Shown in pieces: positions 6,808 to 8,512 of a stretch of DNA of 8,512 bases. Origin of the DNA: Gammaproteobacteria bacterium (GTDB lineage Bacteria; Pseudomonadota; Gammaproteobacteria; QNFN01); the NCBI GenBank assembly GCA_003645555.1, contig QNFN01000061.1, positions 1-8,512 of the forward strand. The letters run 5' to 3'. Made by a program: the position numbers and the translations under genes. Within the stretch, counting starts at the first letter, position 1. Every line of letters begins with the position of its first letter. The notes under the pieces were generated by a model. It was not told where the DNA came from. It did no database searches and saw nothing but the letters and a program-made list of their open reading frames with translations.

Positions 6808-6840
6808 TACCCGGTTTTCCAGTATCCAGATCGTACACAA

Positions 6841-6868
6841 GCAAACGGGGCCAGCTGGCCCCGTTTGC
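6841..6868. terminator. Perfect 28-bp palindrome, likely two-way terminator
   Basis: Perfect self-complementary sequence with arms GCAAACGGGGCCAG, lying 33 bp after the AsmA stop and 34 bp after the PHA synthase stop (read on the other strand). In RNA it gives a very GC-rich stem ending in G-T-T-T on either strand, placed almost exactly midway between convergent genes. The T-run after the stem is short, so it is a plausible but not textbook rho-independent terminator serving both genes. Confidence 0.75.
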
Positions 6869-6902
6869 ATTGTCAGCTGCAGGAGCGCTGCCCCTGTGCG
6901 GC

Positions 6903-8512
6903 TTACTGTTGGTGAACGTAGGTGCCCGGGGCGTCGCACAACACCTTGTAGCCCTTGCGTGCGTTGCCAGCCTTCGGCGGCTTGACCTGATTGCCGTCGT
7001 GCTCGCCAAGCCACGCCGCCCAGGTCGGCCACCACGAGCCGTCACGCTGCTCGGCACGATCTTTCCATGTCTCGGAGTCGAGCGTCTCGCCACCCGCCTC
7101 GCGGGTCTGGACCTCGTGGCTGCGACGCGGGTGCTCCGGACCGCAGATTATCCCGGCGTTGTGACCGCCGGTGGTCAGGCAGAAGGTGACCTCGGACTCA
7201 GGCGCCAGGCCATGGTACTTATAGACCGAAATCCACGGCGCGACGTGGTCGGTCGAGGTGCCGACGACGAACATCGGGACGGTGATGTCGCTAATCGAGA
7301 CCGGCTTGCCATCGACCTCGAAACGGCCCTCGGCCAGGTCGTTGTTGAGAAACAGCTTGCGCAGGTACTCGGAGTGCATCTGGTAGGGCATGCGCGTGCC
7401 ATCGGAGTTCCACGACATCAGGTCGTTCATGAACTCCTCCTTGCCGAGGTAGTACTTGTCGACCATTGGAATCCAGATCAGATCATTGGAGCGCAGCGCC
7501 TGGAACGAACCGCCCATGTACTTGCTGTCGAGGAAACCTTCCATGTGCATAAGGTCGTCGAGTGCCTTGAGCTGGCTGTCGTTGACGAACATGCGGATCT
7601 CGCCGCCGTCGATAAAATCGGACTGCGAGGCAAAGAAGGTCAGCGACTTCAAGCGCTCATCGCCGTCACGCGCCATGGTGGCCGCCGCGATCGACAGCAT
7701 GGTGCCGCCGATGCAGTAGCCGACGCCGTGGATCTTGCGCTTGGGCACGATCGCCGAGACCGCATCGAGGGCCGCCATGACACCGAGTTTCAGGTAGTCA
7801 TCCATGGTCACGTCGCGATCATCTTCGCTCGGGTTGAGCCACGAGATCATGAACACGGTGTGGCCCTGCTCAACCAGGTACTTGACCATCGAGTTCTTCG
7901 GCGACAGGTCGAGGATGTAGTACTTCATAATCCACGCCGGCACGATCAGGATCGGCTCGGCAGCGACGGTCTCGGTCTGCGGCGAATACTGGATCACCTC
8001 AATCAGCCGGTTACGGTAGACCACCTTGCCCTCGGTGACCGCGACACCCTGGCCAGGGATGTAGTCCTCGTGGACCGGGGGCTTGGTCTTGTTGAGGTTG
8101 TCCATGACATCCTCGAGCGCCTTGGCCGTGCCACGCACCAGGTTCTGGCCCTTTTCGTCATGAATCGCCTGCAACACGTCGGGGTTGGTCAGCGGGTAGT
8201 TCGATGGCGACATGGCCGCCAGCAACTGCGAGGTCATGAACGAAAAAACCGCCTCGTGCTCTTCGGCCAGGCCGGGCAGCCCCTGGGTCATGGAATCGAT
8301 CCAGTTCTCGACCATCAGGTAGGACTGCGACATCACGTTGAACGGCCAGGTCTGCCAGGCATCGGAAGCGAAGCGCCGATCGCCTTTCCTGGCCTCGAAC
8401 GGCGACTGGGTACCGGGCTGGAACGGTGCGGTCATCACGTAGCGGAACATCTCCGTGGTTTTGTTGACCGCGTCCTGGGCCAGGTCGCCGAGCTTGCCCG
8501 GGTTGACGGCCA
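6903..8512 (-). CDS. phaC: Class I-like polyhydroxyalkanoate synthase (N-terminus at or beyond the right edge)
   Basis: Polymerises 3-hydroxyacyl-CoA, typically 3-hydroxybutyryl-CoA, into polyester storage granules, releasing CoA. It has an alpha/beta-hydrolase fold with the synthase-specific lipase-like box GYCIGGT, whose Cys (codon 7713-7715) replaces the lipase Ser. Further on are the catalytic Asp in TSTDHVAPW (7248-7250) and the catalytic His in GGHNAGI (7161-7163). The upstream part contains SPSNYPLTNP and VPAWIMKYYILDLSP, and the C-terminus ends APGTYVHQQ like class I enzymes. An ATG at 8450 is internal: the frame stays open to the edge and adds about 20 conserved-looking residues (NPGKLGDLAQDAV). 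The incomplete codon at 8511-8512 ends in TG, so the true start could be right there. At least 535 residues are seen; class I synthases run about 560-600. No phaA, phaB, phaR or phasin gene is visible here. Confidence 0.94.
   Translation of the reverse strand, partial: AVNPGKLGDLAQDAVNKTTEMFRYVMTAPFQPGTQSPFEARKGDRRFASDAWQTWPFNVMSQSYLMVENWIDSMTQGLPGLAEEHEAVFSFMTSQLLAAMSPSNYPLTNPDVLQAIHDEKGQNLVRGTAKALEDVMDNLNKTKPPVHEDYIPGQGVAVTEGKVVYRNRLIEVIQYSPQTETVAAEPILIVPAWIMKYYILDLSPKNSMVKYLVEQGHTVFMISWLNPSEDDRDVTMDDYLKLGVMAALDAVSAIVPKRKIHGVGYCIGGTMLSIAAATMARDGDERLKSLTFFASQSDFIDGGEIRMFVNDSQLKALDDLMHMEGFLDSKYMGGSFQALRSNDLIWIPMVDKYYLGKEEFMNDLMSWNSDGTRMPYQMHSEYLRKLFLNNDLAEGRFEVDGKPVSISDITVPMFVVGTSTDHVAPWISVYKYHGLAPESEVTFCLTTGGHNAGIICGPEHPRRSHEVQTREAGGETLDSETWKDRAEQRDGSWWPTWAAWLGEHDGNQVKPPKAGNARKGYKVLCDAPGTYVHQQ

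Overview
The window looks like chromosomal DNA of a GC-rich gammaproteobacterium, probably a marine or halophilic one. This is inferred from the gene set: a VC_2705-type sodium:solute symporter with its DUF4212 small subunit, an MltF-type lytic transglycosylase lipoprotein, an AsmA-family protein and a class I-like polyhydroxyalkanoate (PHA) synthase. No taxonomic marker such as rRNA is present. I see no phage, plasmid, CRISPR or defence genes, and no tRNA or rRNA.

Layout. (1) Positions 1-2026, minus strand: a two-gene operon, DUF4212 small subunit then the large symporter, separated by 18 bp; the symporter runs off the left edge within a few codons of its expected end. (2) 2027-2367: its upstream region, carrying a cluster of GTTAC/GTAAC palindromes that look like operators. 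(3) 2368-2669: two different palindromic miniature elements back to back, each bounded by the tetranucleotide TTAG. (4) 2670-4226, minus strand: mltF-like gene, whose TAA stop lies inside the last TTAG. (5) 4371-4529: a second, about 80 % identical copy of the 159-bp element, bounded by CAAA. (6) 4681-6807, plus strand: AsmA-family gene with a probable TTG start. (7) 6841-6868: a perfect 28-bp palindrome between convergent genes, a likely two-way terminator. (8) 6903 to the right edge, minus strand: PHA synthase, N-terminus cut by or just beyond the edge.

How the genes fit together. The symporter pair probably imports a small carboxylate such as acetate (inferred from the family), and PHA synthase stores carbon as polyester, but they are separated by unrelated envelope genes and nothing shows that they are co-regulated. 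MltF (murein turnover at the outer membrane) and AsmA (inner-membrane-anchored, spanning toward the periplasm) are envelope genes in separate, divergent transcription units. I find no clearly new multi-gene system. The most unusual material is non-coding: the nested TTAG-targeted palindromic elements at the mltF stop codon, their second copy on the other side of the gene, and the palindrome cluster upstream of the symporter operon.
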